Assembly: GCA_002352135.1 (NCBI GenBank)
Contig: DEHW01000210.1
Coordinates: 1-15,704 of the forward strand
Direction of reading: 5' to 3'
Length of the DNA stretch: 15,704 nt
From: Lysobacterales bacterium UBA2790
Lineage (GTDB): Bacteria; Pseudomonadota; Gammaproteobacteria; Xanthomonadales; Xanthomonadaceae
This document shows, one piece after another, positions 1 to 5,979 of this stretch (position 1 is its first letter; each line of letters starts with the position of its first letter). A program made the position numbers and the translations under genes. The notes under the pieces were generated by a model. The model saw only the letters and a list, made by a program, of their open reading frames with translations. It made no database searches and had not been told where the DNA came from.

Positions 1-254
1 TGGTGCAACAAGCCGATCTCGTTTACCTGCAATTCGACGATCTGACCTGGCATGAGATCCGGGTCCTGGGGGCGGCGATCCAGCCGCATTTCGACCTTTC
101 CGGATAACGATCCCAGCACCTCACAACGATGACCGCAGCCGCCGCAGCCAGTGCAAACGGGAGAAAGTCGGAGCACCCAGAAGTGTGGATCGGCGGCGAC
201 AACCCGTGCGCGACGCGTTCGAACTGCCGCTGCGGAATCAGCGTGATCCGGCAT
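1..254 (-). CDS. rseC: RseC/MucC-family regulator of sigma-E, N-terminal part (cut by left window edge)
   Basis: About 84 codons are visible from an ATG at 254 and run off the left edge. RseC is an inner-membrane protein that modulates sigma-E activity and is linked to the SoxR-reducing system. The visible part has the family layout: a short strand-rich start (RARVVAADPHFWVLRLSPV), then a cysteine cluster CTGCGGCGHRC at about residues 34-44, then MPGQIVELQVNEIGLLH. That last stretch matches the segment that precedes the two membrane helices in E. coli RseC (VPGQKVELGIAEGSLL). The helices themselves lie outside the window. The ATG lies inside the end of rseA, giving a 17-bp overlap and likely translational coupling. 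Reading frame, position in the operon and cysteine motif agree. The call is fairly secure despite truncation. Confidence 0.82.
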   Translation of the reverse strand, partial: MPDHADSAAAVRTRRARVVAADPHFWVLRLSPVCTGCGGCGHRCEVLGSLSGKVEMRLDRRPQDPDLMPGQIVELQVNEIGLLH

Positions 255-882
255 CACGCAAAGGTGGTTGCACCGGCTGCATCGCCGCAGGCATCAGCGG
301 CGACAAAGGCTGGCTCTCGAGCATCGGCGGATAGTGACCCGATTGCAGCGGCAGATAGATGACCTGCGACTGACCGTTGGCATTAGGCACCCACATCGGC
401 ATCAGTGGTTGCGAACGCCGGGTCGCCGAGACGGTATGTGCAGCGCGCGACAGATCCGGACGCAGATCCTGTTCACGCAAGCCTGTTGGCTTCACCTCGG
501 AGTGACTGCCCTGTGCCGCCTGCAACCCTTCTGTCGTACCACCCAACGGCGGCGTTGGCGTTGTCATCATCAGCGCCGCCACGGCCACCGAGGCCGCCAC
601 GGCGGTTCCACCCGTCCAACGCAGCGCACGCCCGAGCCACGCGGAGCGAAGGCTGGATTCAGCCGCCTCTTGATCGATACTGGCCCAGATCGCATCGGAG
701 AAATCCTTGCGCAATGGCGGACAGACTTCGCCGCGCAGGCAGTTTCCAATCAAGTGGTAGCGCGTCCAGGTCTCGGACAAGGCGGGATCATTGCTGATAC
801 GCCGCGCCAGAAAACGCGCCGGATCGGCTTCGAGCTCGCCATCGGTGAGGGCCGAGATCTGCTCATTCAGTTCGTTTTTCAT
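238..882 (-). CDS. rseA: Sigma-E factor negative regulatory protein RseA (MucA-type anti-sigma factor)
   Basis: RseA is a single-pass inner-membrane protein whose cytoplasmic domain holds RpoE inactive until regulated proteolysis releases it. The 214-residue product starts with the family signature: NELNEQISALTDGELEAD at residues 3-20, and W39 followed by RYHLIGNCLRGE at about 41-52. A hydrophobic segment at about residues 90-106 (TGGTAVAASVAVAALMM) is the one membrane helix. Residues 107-214 are a proline- and glutamine-rich periplasmic tail that I cannot match confidently to the RseB-binding region. The ATG overlaps the rpoE stop codon (ATGA), and the 3' end overlaps rseC by 17 bp. No rseB lies between rseA and rseC, unlike in E. 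coli or the Pseudomonas algU-mucABCD operon. Confidence 0.88.
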   Translation of the reverse strand: MKNELNEQISALTDGELEADPARFLARRISNDPALSETWTRYHLIGNCLRGEVCPPLRKDFSDAIWASIDQEAAESSLRSAWLGRALRWTGGTAVAASVAVAALMMTTPTPPLGGTTEGLQAAQGSHSEVKPTGLREQDLRPDLSRAAHTVSATRRSQPLMPMWVPNANGQSQVIYLPLQSGHYPPMLESQPLSPLMPAAMQPVQPPLRDAGSR

Positions 883-1478
883 GGTCTAACCCGCTCCGCA
901 CCCATCAAGGGACGCAACTTCTGATCAATGGCATCACGCGCACGAAAAATGCGCGAACGCACCGTACCGATGGGGCAACCCATCGCTTCGGATATTTCTT
1001 CGTAGCTCAGGCCCTCGACCTCACGCAAGGTGATGGCGGTGCGCAGTTCATCCGGCAAGGCCGCCACCGTATCGGTCACGATGCGTTCCATCTCCTGACG
1101 AGCCAGTTCGTGTTCGGGCGTATCGACATCGCGCAGAAATACGCCGCCGTCGTACTGCACCGCGTCGCCCGCATCGATATCGTCCGTGGGTGGGCGACGA
1201 CCTTTGGCGACCAGATGATTCTTTGCCGTGTTGACGCCGATCTTGTACAGCCAGGTGTAGAACTGCGCGTCACCACGGAAATTCCCCAGCGCCCGATAGG
1301 CGCGGATGAAACTTTCCTGCGCCACATCCTGGCACTCGGCCCAATCGTGAATGTAACGCGAGATCACGCTGGTCAATTTGTGCTGGTACTTGCGCACCAA
1401 CAGATCGAAAGCACGTTTGTCGCCAGCCTGAACGCGCTGCACCAGCGCCAAATCCACATTGGGTTCCTGCTCGACCAT
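879..1478 (-). CDS. rpoE: RNA polymerase sigma factor RpoE (ECF sigma-E/AlgU)
   Basis: This ECF sigma factor directs transcription of envelope-stress genes. The 199-residue product has sigma region 2 at about residues 10-85 (AFDLLVRKYQHKLTSVISRY, then DVAQESFIRAYRALGNFRG and TWLYKIGVNTAKNHL). Region 4 is at about 141-185, with the helix-turn-helix EEISEAMGCPIGTVRSRIFR. This start gives the usual family length (about 190-207 residues) and has AGGAG 11 bp upstream. The frame stays open to 1634, which would add 52 residues with no family resemblance. However, the RpoE-type promoter at 1667-1693 would start RNA only about 26 nt above 1634, so the longer form is not excluded. The stop overlaps rseA (ATGA). 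Autoregulation is likely. Confidence 0.93.
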   Translation of the reverse strand: MVEQEPNVDLALVQRVQAGDKRAFDLLVRKYQHKLTSVISRYIHDWAECQDVAQESFIRAYRALGNFRGDAQFYTWLYKIGVNTAKNHLVAKGRRPPTDDIDAGDAVQYDGGVFLRDVDTPEHELARQEMERIVTDTVAALPDELRTAITLREVEGLSYEEISEAMGCPIGTVRSRIFRARDAIDQKLRPLMGAERVRP

Positions 1479-1666
1479 CCCGGGTCGTGCTCCTGTGTCC
1501 GTGTGTTCCGACCCACGGCTGACCACGGCGTGCGGATTCTGGGTTGTCGACGAGGTATTGATGGCTGCAATCACATTGCGCAAGCGCAGTGGCGAAGGCG
1601 ACAGCATAGACGCATCCATGTAGGCAACGCTCATTCTGATGACCTGATTTGCTCCAAATCAGCGGG
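1479..1666 (-). other. rpoE leader region, or in-frame N-terminal extension
   Basis: Between the predicted RpoE promoter and the chosen rpoE start lies about 180 bp that remains in frame with rpoE from ATG 1634. It encodes 52 residues rich in S, T and N (for example AAINTSSTTQNPHAVV), not recognisable as part of a sigma factor. On the minus strand it contains a short perfect inverted repeat, TGCGC-TT-GCGCA. It could be an untranslated leader, a translated leader comparable in concept to E. coli rseD, or a true extension of RpoE. The sequence alone does not decide. Confidence 0.4.
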
Positions 1667-1693
1667 TGGGACCGACCGACATACAAAAAGTTC
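1667..1693 (-). promoter_or_regulatory. Sigma-E (RpoE/AlgU)-type promoter for rpoE-rseA-rseC
   Basis: On the minus strand the sequence reads GAACTT (1693-1688), a 16-bp spacer, then TCCCA (1671-1667). The RpoE/AlgU consensus is GAACTT, 16-17 bp, then a TCnnA-like element. The -35 element is perfect and preceded by GT; the -10 keeps T, C and final A. It points at rpoE, as expected for the autoregulation known in this sigma-factor family. A transcript would start near 1660. Confidence 0.72.
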
Positions 1694-1735
1694 ACTCCTT
1701 CCCAAGCGATCAGAAGCAACATGCCTGTCGGTCGG
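1672..1735. repeat. Inverted repeat in the rpoE/fad intergenic region, with a nested palindrome
   Basis: CCGACCGACA (1672-1681) and TGTCGGTCGG (1726-1735) are perfect reverse complements, 44 bp apart. The first arm sits in the spacer of the RpoE-type promoter. The second overlaps a separate palindrome, CATGCC (1720-1725), 8 bp, GGCATG (1734-1739). A third related heptamer, CCGACCG, occurs at 1812-1818. These could be binding sites for a dimeric regulator controlling the divergent genes. No known regulator's site is recognised. Confidence 0.45.
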
Positions 1736-1778
1736 CATGCCAGCAAGAACTCATCTATGGTGCCCATACGGTGGCGGA

Positions 1779-1808
1779 TTGACCATTTACTCGGACGCCT
1801 TGGATCAT
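1779..1808 (+). promoter_or_regulatory. Possible sigma-70 promoter for the fad gene
   Basis: TTGACC (1779-1784) resembles a -35 box (5 of 6). GATCAT (1803-1808) resembles a -10 box (4 of 6), with an 18-bp spacer. RNA would start near 1815, about 43 nt before the ATG at 1858. It is the best match seen upstream of this gene, but in GC-rich DNA such matches are only suggestive. Confidence 0.35.
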
Positions 1809-1857
1809 AGTCCGACCGTGACTGCTGCCCTCCCTTTCCTTCGCTGGAGACACCCCG

Positions 1858-3912
1858 ATGTTTGATGGCCTGAGATTCGCCCACTGGCATACCGAAGTCC
1901 GTGCCGACGGCATCGTGGTTCTGACGCTGGATCGCCTGGGCCAGTCGGTGAATGCGCTGGCGCAGGCGGTGCTGGGCGAGCTGGAACAGATCGTCGAGCG
2001 CATCGCCATCGAGAAACCCAAGGGCGTGTTGATCCGATCAGCGAAGTCAGCCGGCTTCATCGCCGGTGCGGACATTGCCGAATTCAAGACCTTCGACGAG
2101 CGCGGCACGGTGTTCGAGTCGATCCGCTTCGGGCAGAACGTGCTGCAGAAACTGGCTGAACTGCCCTGCCCCACCGTTGCCGCGATCCACGGTCACTGCA
2201 TGGGCGGCGGCACTGAACTCGCGCTGGCCTGCCGCTATCGCGTTGCGACCACGGACGACAGCACGCGAATCGCCTTGCCCGAAGTGAAGCTGGGCATCTA
2301 TCCAGGTTGGGGCGGCAGCGTGCGATTGCCGGATCTGGTCGGCGCGCCTGCGGCATTTGACATGATGCTGACGGGACGTGGTTTGTCGGCTGCGGCGGCA
2401 CGTGGCATCGGCCTCGTCGACAAGACTTGCGAACCCGCACTGCTGTTGGATACGGCCTTGCAGGTCTTGCAACGCGGCATCAACCGACCCCTCAAGCAAC
2501 GTGCCACCGCATGGCTGAGCACCACATGGCTGGCCCGTCAGGCACTGTCTCCCATGCTGGTGAAACAAGTTGCCCGTAAAGCCCGCAAAGCCCACTACCC
2601 GGCACCGTTCGCCCTGATCGAAACCTGGCGCCGCAACGGTGGCAGCGTCGAAAGCCGTCTGCTCGCGGAAGCCAAGTCCGTCGCCAAGCTGGCGCAAACG
2701 CCGACCGCACGCAATCTGGTACGCGTGTTCTTTTTGCAGGAACGCCTGAAAAACCTGGGCAGCAAGGATGGTCAGGGCACGCCGTTGCCGAATCTGCAGC
2801 GCGTGCATGTGATCGGCGCGGGAGTCATGGGCGGCGACATCGCGGCATGGTGTGCCTTGCGTGGCTTCGAGACCAGTCTGCAGGATCAGTCGCTGGCACA
2901 GGTCCAGCCTGCCATTGAGCGTGCCCACACGTTCTATGGCAAGAAGATAAGACAGGAAGCCAAACGCGCCGCCGCCATGGCGCGACTCAAGGCCGACGTC
3001 GATGGCCAAGAGGTCGCGAGAGCCGATCTGGTGATTGAAGCGATTTATGAGAACAGCGAAGCCAAGCGCGCGCTGTATGCGAAGGTTGAAGAGAGTCTGC
3101 CGCAAGGCAGTCTACTGAGCAGCAACACCTCGTCCATTCCACTGACCGACCTGCGCGCCGAACTGAAGCGCCCCGCGCAATTCGCCGGTCTGCATTTCTT
3201 CAATCCGGTGGCAATGATGCCGCTGGTCGAAATCGTGCGACACGACGGCATGGATGCAAACACCGAACGCCGTCTCGCCGCCTTCTGTCGCGCCATCGAC
3301 AAGCTGCCTGTGCCGGTTGCCGGTTCGCCCGGATTCCTGGTCAATCGCATCCTCATGCCCTACCTGCTCGAAGCCATGACCTGCTACAGCGAGGGCATTC
3401 CGGGGCCGGTCATCGACAAGGCGGCGCTGGCTTTCGGCATGCCGATGGGTCCGATTGAACTGGCAGACACGGTCGGTCTGGATGTCGCCGCCAGCGTCGG
3501 CAAACTGCTGGCCGAGTTCCTGGGCCTGCCGATTCCGAGTGGCCTCGATGGTCTGCTTGCAACGGGCAAACGGGGTCGCAAGGATGGGCAAGGCTTCTAT
3601 ACCTGGGTCGATGGGCGCGCGCAGAAACCCGAGGTGCCGAAGGACTATCACGCTCCCGATGATCTGACAGATCGTCTGATCCTGCCTTTCCTCAACGAAG
3701 CGGTCGCCTGTCTGCATGAAGGTGTGGTGGCGGACGAGGATCTGCTCGATGCAGGCGTGATCTTCGGCACCGGATTTGCGCCATTCCGCGGTGGCCCGAT
3801 CACCCATATTCGCACCGAAGGCGCAGCCAAGCTCAAAGCGCGACTACAGCAGTTGGCGGACCGCCACGGTCCGCGCTTCGCGCCTCGCCCCGGCTGGGAC
3901 GCGTTGATCTGA
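1858..3912 (+). CDS. Fatty-acid oxidation alpha subunit: enoyl-CoA hydratase/3-hydroxyacyl-CoA dehydrogenase (FadB/FadJ family)
   Basis: This cytoplasmic enzyme catalyses two consecutive steps of fatty-acid beta-oxidation: hydration of enoyl-CoA and NAD-dependent oxidation of 3-hydroxyacyl-CoA. The 684-residue protein has an N-terminal crotonase domain (about 1-190). It contains GHCMGGGTELALACRYR with glutamate E120, and LPEVKLGIYPGWGG with E142, the two acid residues used by hydratases of this family. The dehydrogenase domain begins with a Rossmann motif VIGAGVMGG (G320, G322, G325) and contains GLHFFNPVAMMPLVE with H446 and E458. The SPGFLVNRILMPYL segment and a C-terminal dehydrogenase domain follow. 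Length is slightly below E. coli FadB (729). GGAGA lies 8 bp upstream of the ATG. FadB versus FadJ cannot be decided. No thiolase gene is adjacent. Confidence 0.9.
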   Translation: MFDGLRFAHWHTEVRADGIVVLTLDRLGQSVNALAQAVLGELEQIVERIAIEKPKGVLIRSAKSAGFIAGADIAEFKTFDERGTVFESIRFGQNVLQKLAELPCPTVAAIHGHCMGGGTELALACRYRVATTDDSTRIALPEVKLGIYPGWGGSVRLPDLVGAPAAFDMMLTGRGLSAAAARGIGLVDKTCEPALLLDTALQVLQRGINRPLKQRATAWLSTTWLARQALSPMLVKQVARKARKAHYPAPFALIETWRRNGGSVESRLLAEAKSVAKLAQTPTARNLVRVFFLQERLKNLGSKDGQGTPLPNLQRVHVIGAGVMGGDIAAWCALRGFETSLQDQSLAQVQPAIERAHTFYGKKIRQEAKRAAAMARLKADVDGQEVARADLVIEAIYENSEAKRALYAKVEESLPQGSLLSSNTSSIPLTDLRAELKRPAQFAGLHFFNPVAMMPLVEIVRHDGMDANTERRLAAFCRAIDKLPVPVAGSPGFLVNRILMPYLLEAMTCYSEGIPGPVIDKAALAFGMPMGPIELADTVGLDVAASVGKLLAEFLGLPIPSGLDGLLATGKRGRKDGQGFYTWVDGRAQKPEVPKDYHAPDDLTDRLILPFLNEAVACLHEGVVADEDLLDAGVIFGTGFAPFRGGPITHIRTEGAAKLKARLQQLADRHGPRFAPRPGWDALI

Positions 3913-4021
3913 GCCCAAGTCGTCATGGCGAAGCCGAGCAAGCGTGCGCGAGTCTGATTTATGTCAATTCGCGCGGTCCGCGCTGTCCCTATCCTGAGCC
4001 CGCCTTGAGGGAGGAGCGGTC

Positions 4022-5266
4022 ATGGTCGAGCACAGTGAATACGACATCATCATCGTGGGCGCAGGCCCGGCGGGACTGTGCTTTGCCCGCTCGCTGGCCG
4101 AGTCCGGCTTGCGGCTCGCCATCATCGAACCCCAACCGCGCGAGCAATTGGCGCAACCCGCCTTCGATGGTCGCGAGATCGCATTGACGCATCACAGCGC
4201 ACATCTGATGCAGGCGATGGGCGTTTGGCAGTTGATTCCCCAGGATCAGATTCACATGCTGCGCGATGCCAAAGTCATGGATGGCGAACACGACGTCAAG
4301 CAGTTCACCATCGAACACAGCGAAGGCAAGGCCAGCCAACTGGGCTATCTGGTGGCCAATCATCTGATCCGCCAAGCGGCGTTTGCCGCCACCGGGTCGC
4401 AGCAGAATCTGAGCTTCTACACCGGATTGCGCTCCATTGCGGCGGAAACCGATGGCGCACGCGCCGAGGTGCAGTTGTCCGACGGACAGGTGCTGCGTGG
4501 AAAACTGCTGGTCGCCGCCGACAGTCGCTTCTCCGAAACACGTCGAGCCATGGGCATCGGTGCCAGCATGGAGGACTTCGGCAAGACCATGCTGGTTTGC
4601 CGGATGCGCCACGAAGGTCGCCATGAGCATGTCGCCTGGGAGTGGTTTGGCCGCGCGCAGACTTTGGCCCTGTTGCCTCTGGGTGAGTACGAGTCGTCGG
4701 TTGTTCTGACCCTGCCGCATTCGCAAATCCAGCGTCTGATGGATGCGGACGAATCCACGTTCAATGCCGAGTTGAGCCAGCGCTTTGAACAACGACTCGG
4801 CGCCATGCAACTGAGCAGCACCCGACACGCCTACCCACTGGTCGGGGTCTATCCGCAGAAGTTCACGGGCAACCGTTTTGCTCTGGTTGGCGATGCGGCC
4901 GTCGGCATGCATCCGGTGACCGCGCACGGTTTCAATTTCGGACTTCTGGGTCAGGACCTGTTGAGCCAGTCCATCCTCGACGCCCACCGTCGCGGTCTGG
5001 ACATCAGCAGTGACAGTCTGTTGTCGCAGTACGAGCGCCGTTTGTGGCGCGCGACTCGGCCACTGTATCTGGCAACCCGAACCATCATTCGCCTCTATAC
5101 CAACGACAGCCCGCCGGCACGCCTTGCGCGCAAGGCAGGACTGGCCTTGGGTGCGCGAATTTCGCCCTTCCGTCGCATGCTTGCAGCGGGCTTGACGCAG
5201 AAGGGCAGCAGCCTGAGCAGTACGCGACCCGTGACCTCCGCACTGAAGGCGCTGGTTTCCCGCTGA
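4022..5266 (+). CDS. ubiM: UbiM-type FAD-dependent ubiquinone-ring hydroxylase
   Basis: Flavin monooxygenase of the UbiH/UbiF/COQ6 family that uses O2 to hydroxylate the ubiquinone precursor ring; UbiM members include enzymes with broad regioselectivity. The 414 residues begin with the FAD-binding motif IIIVGAGPAGLCFA (G13, G15, G18). They carry FDGREIALTHHS at about 48-59 and the second FAD motif GDAAVGMHPVTAHGFNFGL (G290, D291). Several stretches resemble the Neisseria UbiM subgroup rather than UbiH or UbiI: LRDAKVMDG, GYLVANHLIRQAA, ADSRFSETRRAMGI and YPLVGVY. The start has a strong ribosome-binding site (GAGGAGC, 4011-4017). The upstream gap (3913-4021) holds only a GC-rich palindrome GCGCGGTCCGCGC at 3971-3983. 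The gap to ccoH suggests a separate transcript. Confidence 0.88.
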   Translation: MVEHSEYDIIIVGAGPAGLCFARSLAESGLRLAIIEPQPREQLAQPAFDGREIALTHHSAHLMQAMGVWQLIPQDQIHMLRDAKVMDGEHDVKQFTIEHSEGKASQLGYLVANHLIRQAAFAATGSQQNLSFYTGLRSIAAETDGARAEVQLSDGQVLRGKLLVAADSRFSETRRAMGIGASMEDFGKTMLVCRMRHEGRHEHVAWEWFGRAQTLALLPLGEYESSVVLTLPHSQIQRLMDADESTFNAELSQRFEQRLGAMQLSSTRHAYPLVGVYPQKFTGNRFALVGDAAVGMHPVTAHGFNFGLLGQDLLSQSILDAHRRGLDISSDSLLSQYERRLWRATRPLYLATRTIIRLYTNDSPPARLARKAGLALGARISPFRRMLAAGLTQKGSSLSSTRPVTSALKALVSR

Positions 5267-5303
5267 GCGAGGCGCTGCGGTTGGCGAGACATTCTCCACG
5301 TTC

Positions 5304-5357
5304 ATGGTGGACATCGCGCGTCCGTCGCGGATGGTGGACGTGGCGCGTCGCTTGATC
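5304..5357. repeat. Imperfect tandem repeat, two 27-bp units
   Basis: ATGGTGGACATCGCGCGTC (5304-5322) recurs as ATGGTGGACGTGGCGCGTC (5331-5349) with 17 of 19 bases identical and a period of 27 bp. The rest of the units does not match. In addition, GGTGGA (5333-5338) pairs with TCCACC (5354-5361 region, overlapping the FNR-like box). It lies just upstream of the ccoH regulatory site. Function unknown. Confidence 0.5.
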
Positions 5358-5365
5358 CACCTCAA
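5352..5365 (+). promoter_or_regulatory. FNR/ANR-type binding site upstream of ccoH
   Basis: TTGAT-CCAC-CTCAA matches the FNR/ANR consensus TTGAT-N4-ATCAA at 9 of 10 positions. Its centre (5358.5) would be at -41.5, the classic activating position, for a transcript starting near 5400. A weak -10-like TACTCT is at 5387-5392, in about the right place. Oxygen-responsive control of cbb3-oxidase genes by FNR-family regulators is well known, so site and neighbour support each other. Confidence 0.65.
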
Positions 5366-5421
5366 CCGCCGATCGCGACAAGACGTTACTCTGTCGCCTT
5401 TCCCGTTGTGGTCGAACCCTG

Positions 5422-5928
5422 ATGTCCGAACAATCCCGTGCCTGGTTTCGCGAGCCCATGGTCTGGCTGATCATTGCGCTGCCGCTGTCTGCCGTCGTGG
5501 CCGGCATCATCACCCTGATGATCGCGATACGTTCGGGCTCCACGGATGCCGTGCCCGATGTGGTCAAACGCACCGCACAGATCCAGGAATCCGACATGGA
5601 TGCGGATCGACATGCCATCGAGCTGGGATTGCGCGGCGAACTGGTGCTGGACCCACAAAACGGTGCGATTACGGTCCGTTTGCTTGGACTCACCGTGCCG
5701 GACAACACCTTGACCTTGAAGCTGTTGCACGCTGGACGCGCCAGCGCCGATCAGGAAATCCGTCTGATCCGCGCCAACGATGCGTGGCTGGGACGCGCGG
5801 AAGGTCTCGCGGGCCAAGTCTGGAATGTGGAAGTTGTGGGCGAACAAGCCGCATGGCGACTGGGCGGTCGACTCGATCTGGATGCGACGCGCAGCGAGCT
5901 TCAGCCCATGTTGTCGACGGGTGACTGA
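5422..5928 (+). CDS. ccoH: FixH/CcoH-family cbb3 oxidase assembly protein
   Basis: CcoH/FixH is a small inner-membrane protein needed for assembly and stability of cbb3-type cytochrome c oxidase. The 168-residue product has the family shape: a short N-terminus, W-rich entry, one membrane helix at about 13-36 (MVWLIIALPLSAVVAGIITL) and a periplasmic domain rich in beta strands. The domain includes VKRTAQIQESDMDADRHA and a LGLRGEL segment typical of the family. The ATG has no strong ribosome-binding site; it was chosen because it leaves the usual short N-terminus ahead of the helix. An FNR/ANR-like box lies 56 bp upstream. The copper ATPase gene follows after 51 bp, the usual ccoH-ccoI order. 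Confidence 0.85.
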   Translation: MSEQSRAWFREPMVWLIIALPLSAVVAGIITLMIAIRSGSTDAVPDVVKRTAQIQESDMDADRHAIELGLRGELVLDPQNGAITVRLLGLTVPDNTLTLKLLHAGRASADQEIRLIRANDAWLGRAEGLAGQVWNVEVVGEQAAWRLGGRLDLDATRSELQPMLSTGD

Positions 5929-5979
5929 GTCGTTGCGCATGGCGTTATCGGGCTGGCGATGGCCGTGCAGGAACCGGCG

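Noticed and set aside
129..362. Plus-strand frame of 77 codons at the left end
   Set aside because: Covers the rseC/rseA overlap on the opposite strand; the minus frames show family motifs and this one does not.
2047..3105. Minus-strand open frame opposite the FadB/FadJ-type gene
   Set aside because: Overlaps the conserved hydratase and dehydrogenase domains and looks like antisense low-complexity protein.
3971..3983. GC-rich palindrome GCGCGGTCCGCGC after the fad gene as a terminator
   Set aside because: The loop is one base and no T-run follows. It is not a credible intrinsic terminator.
3989..5365. Long minus-strand open frame (458 codons) opposite ubiM
   Set aside because: It mirrors the strongly supported ubiM frame, has low-complexity Q/H/R-rich content and no family resemblance. 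It is the usual antisense shadow in GC-rich DNA.
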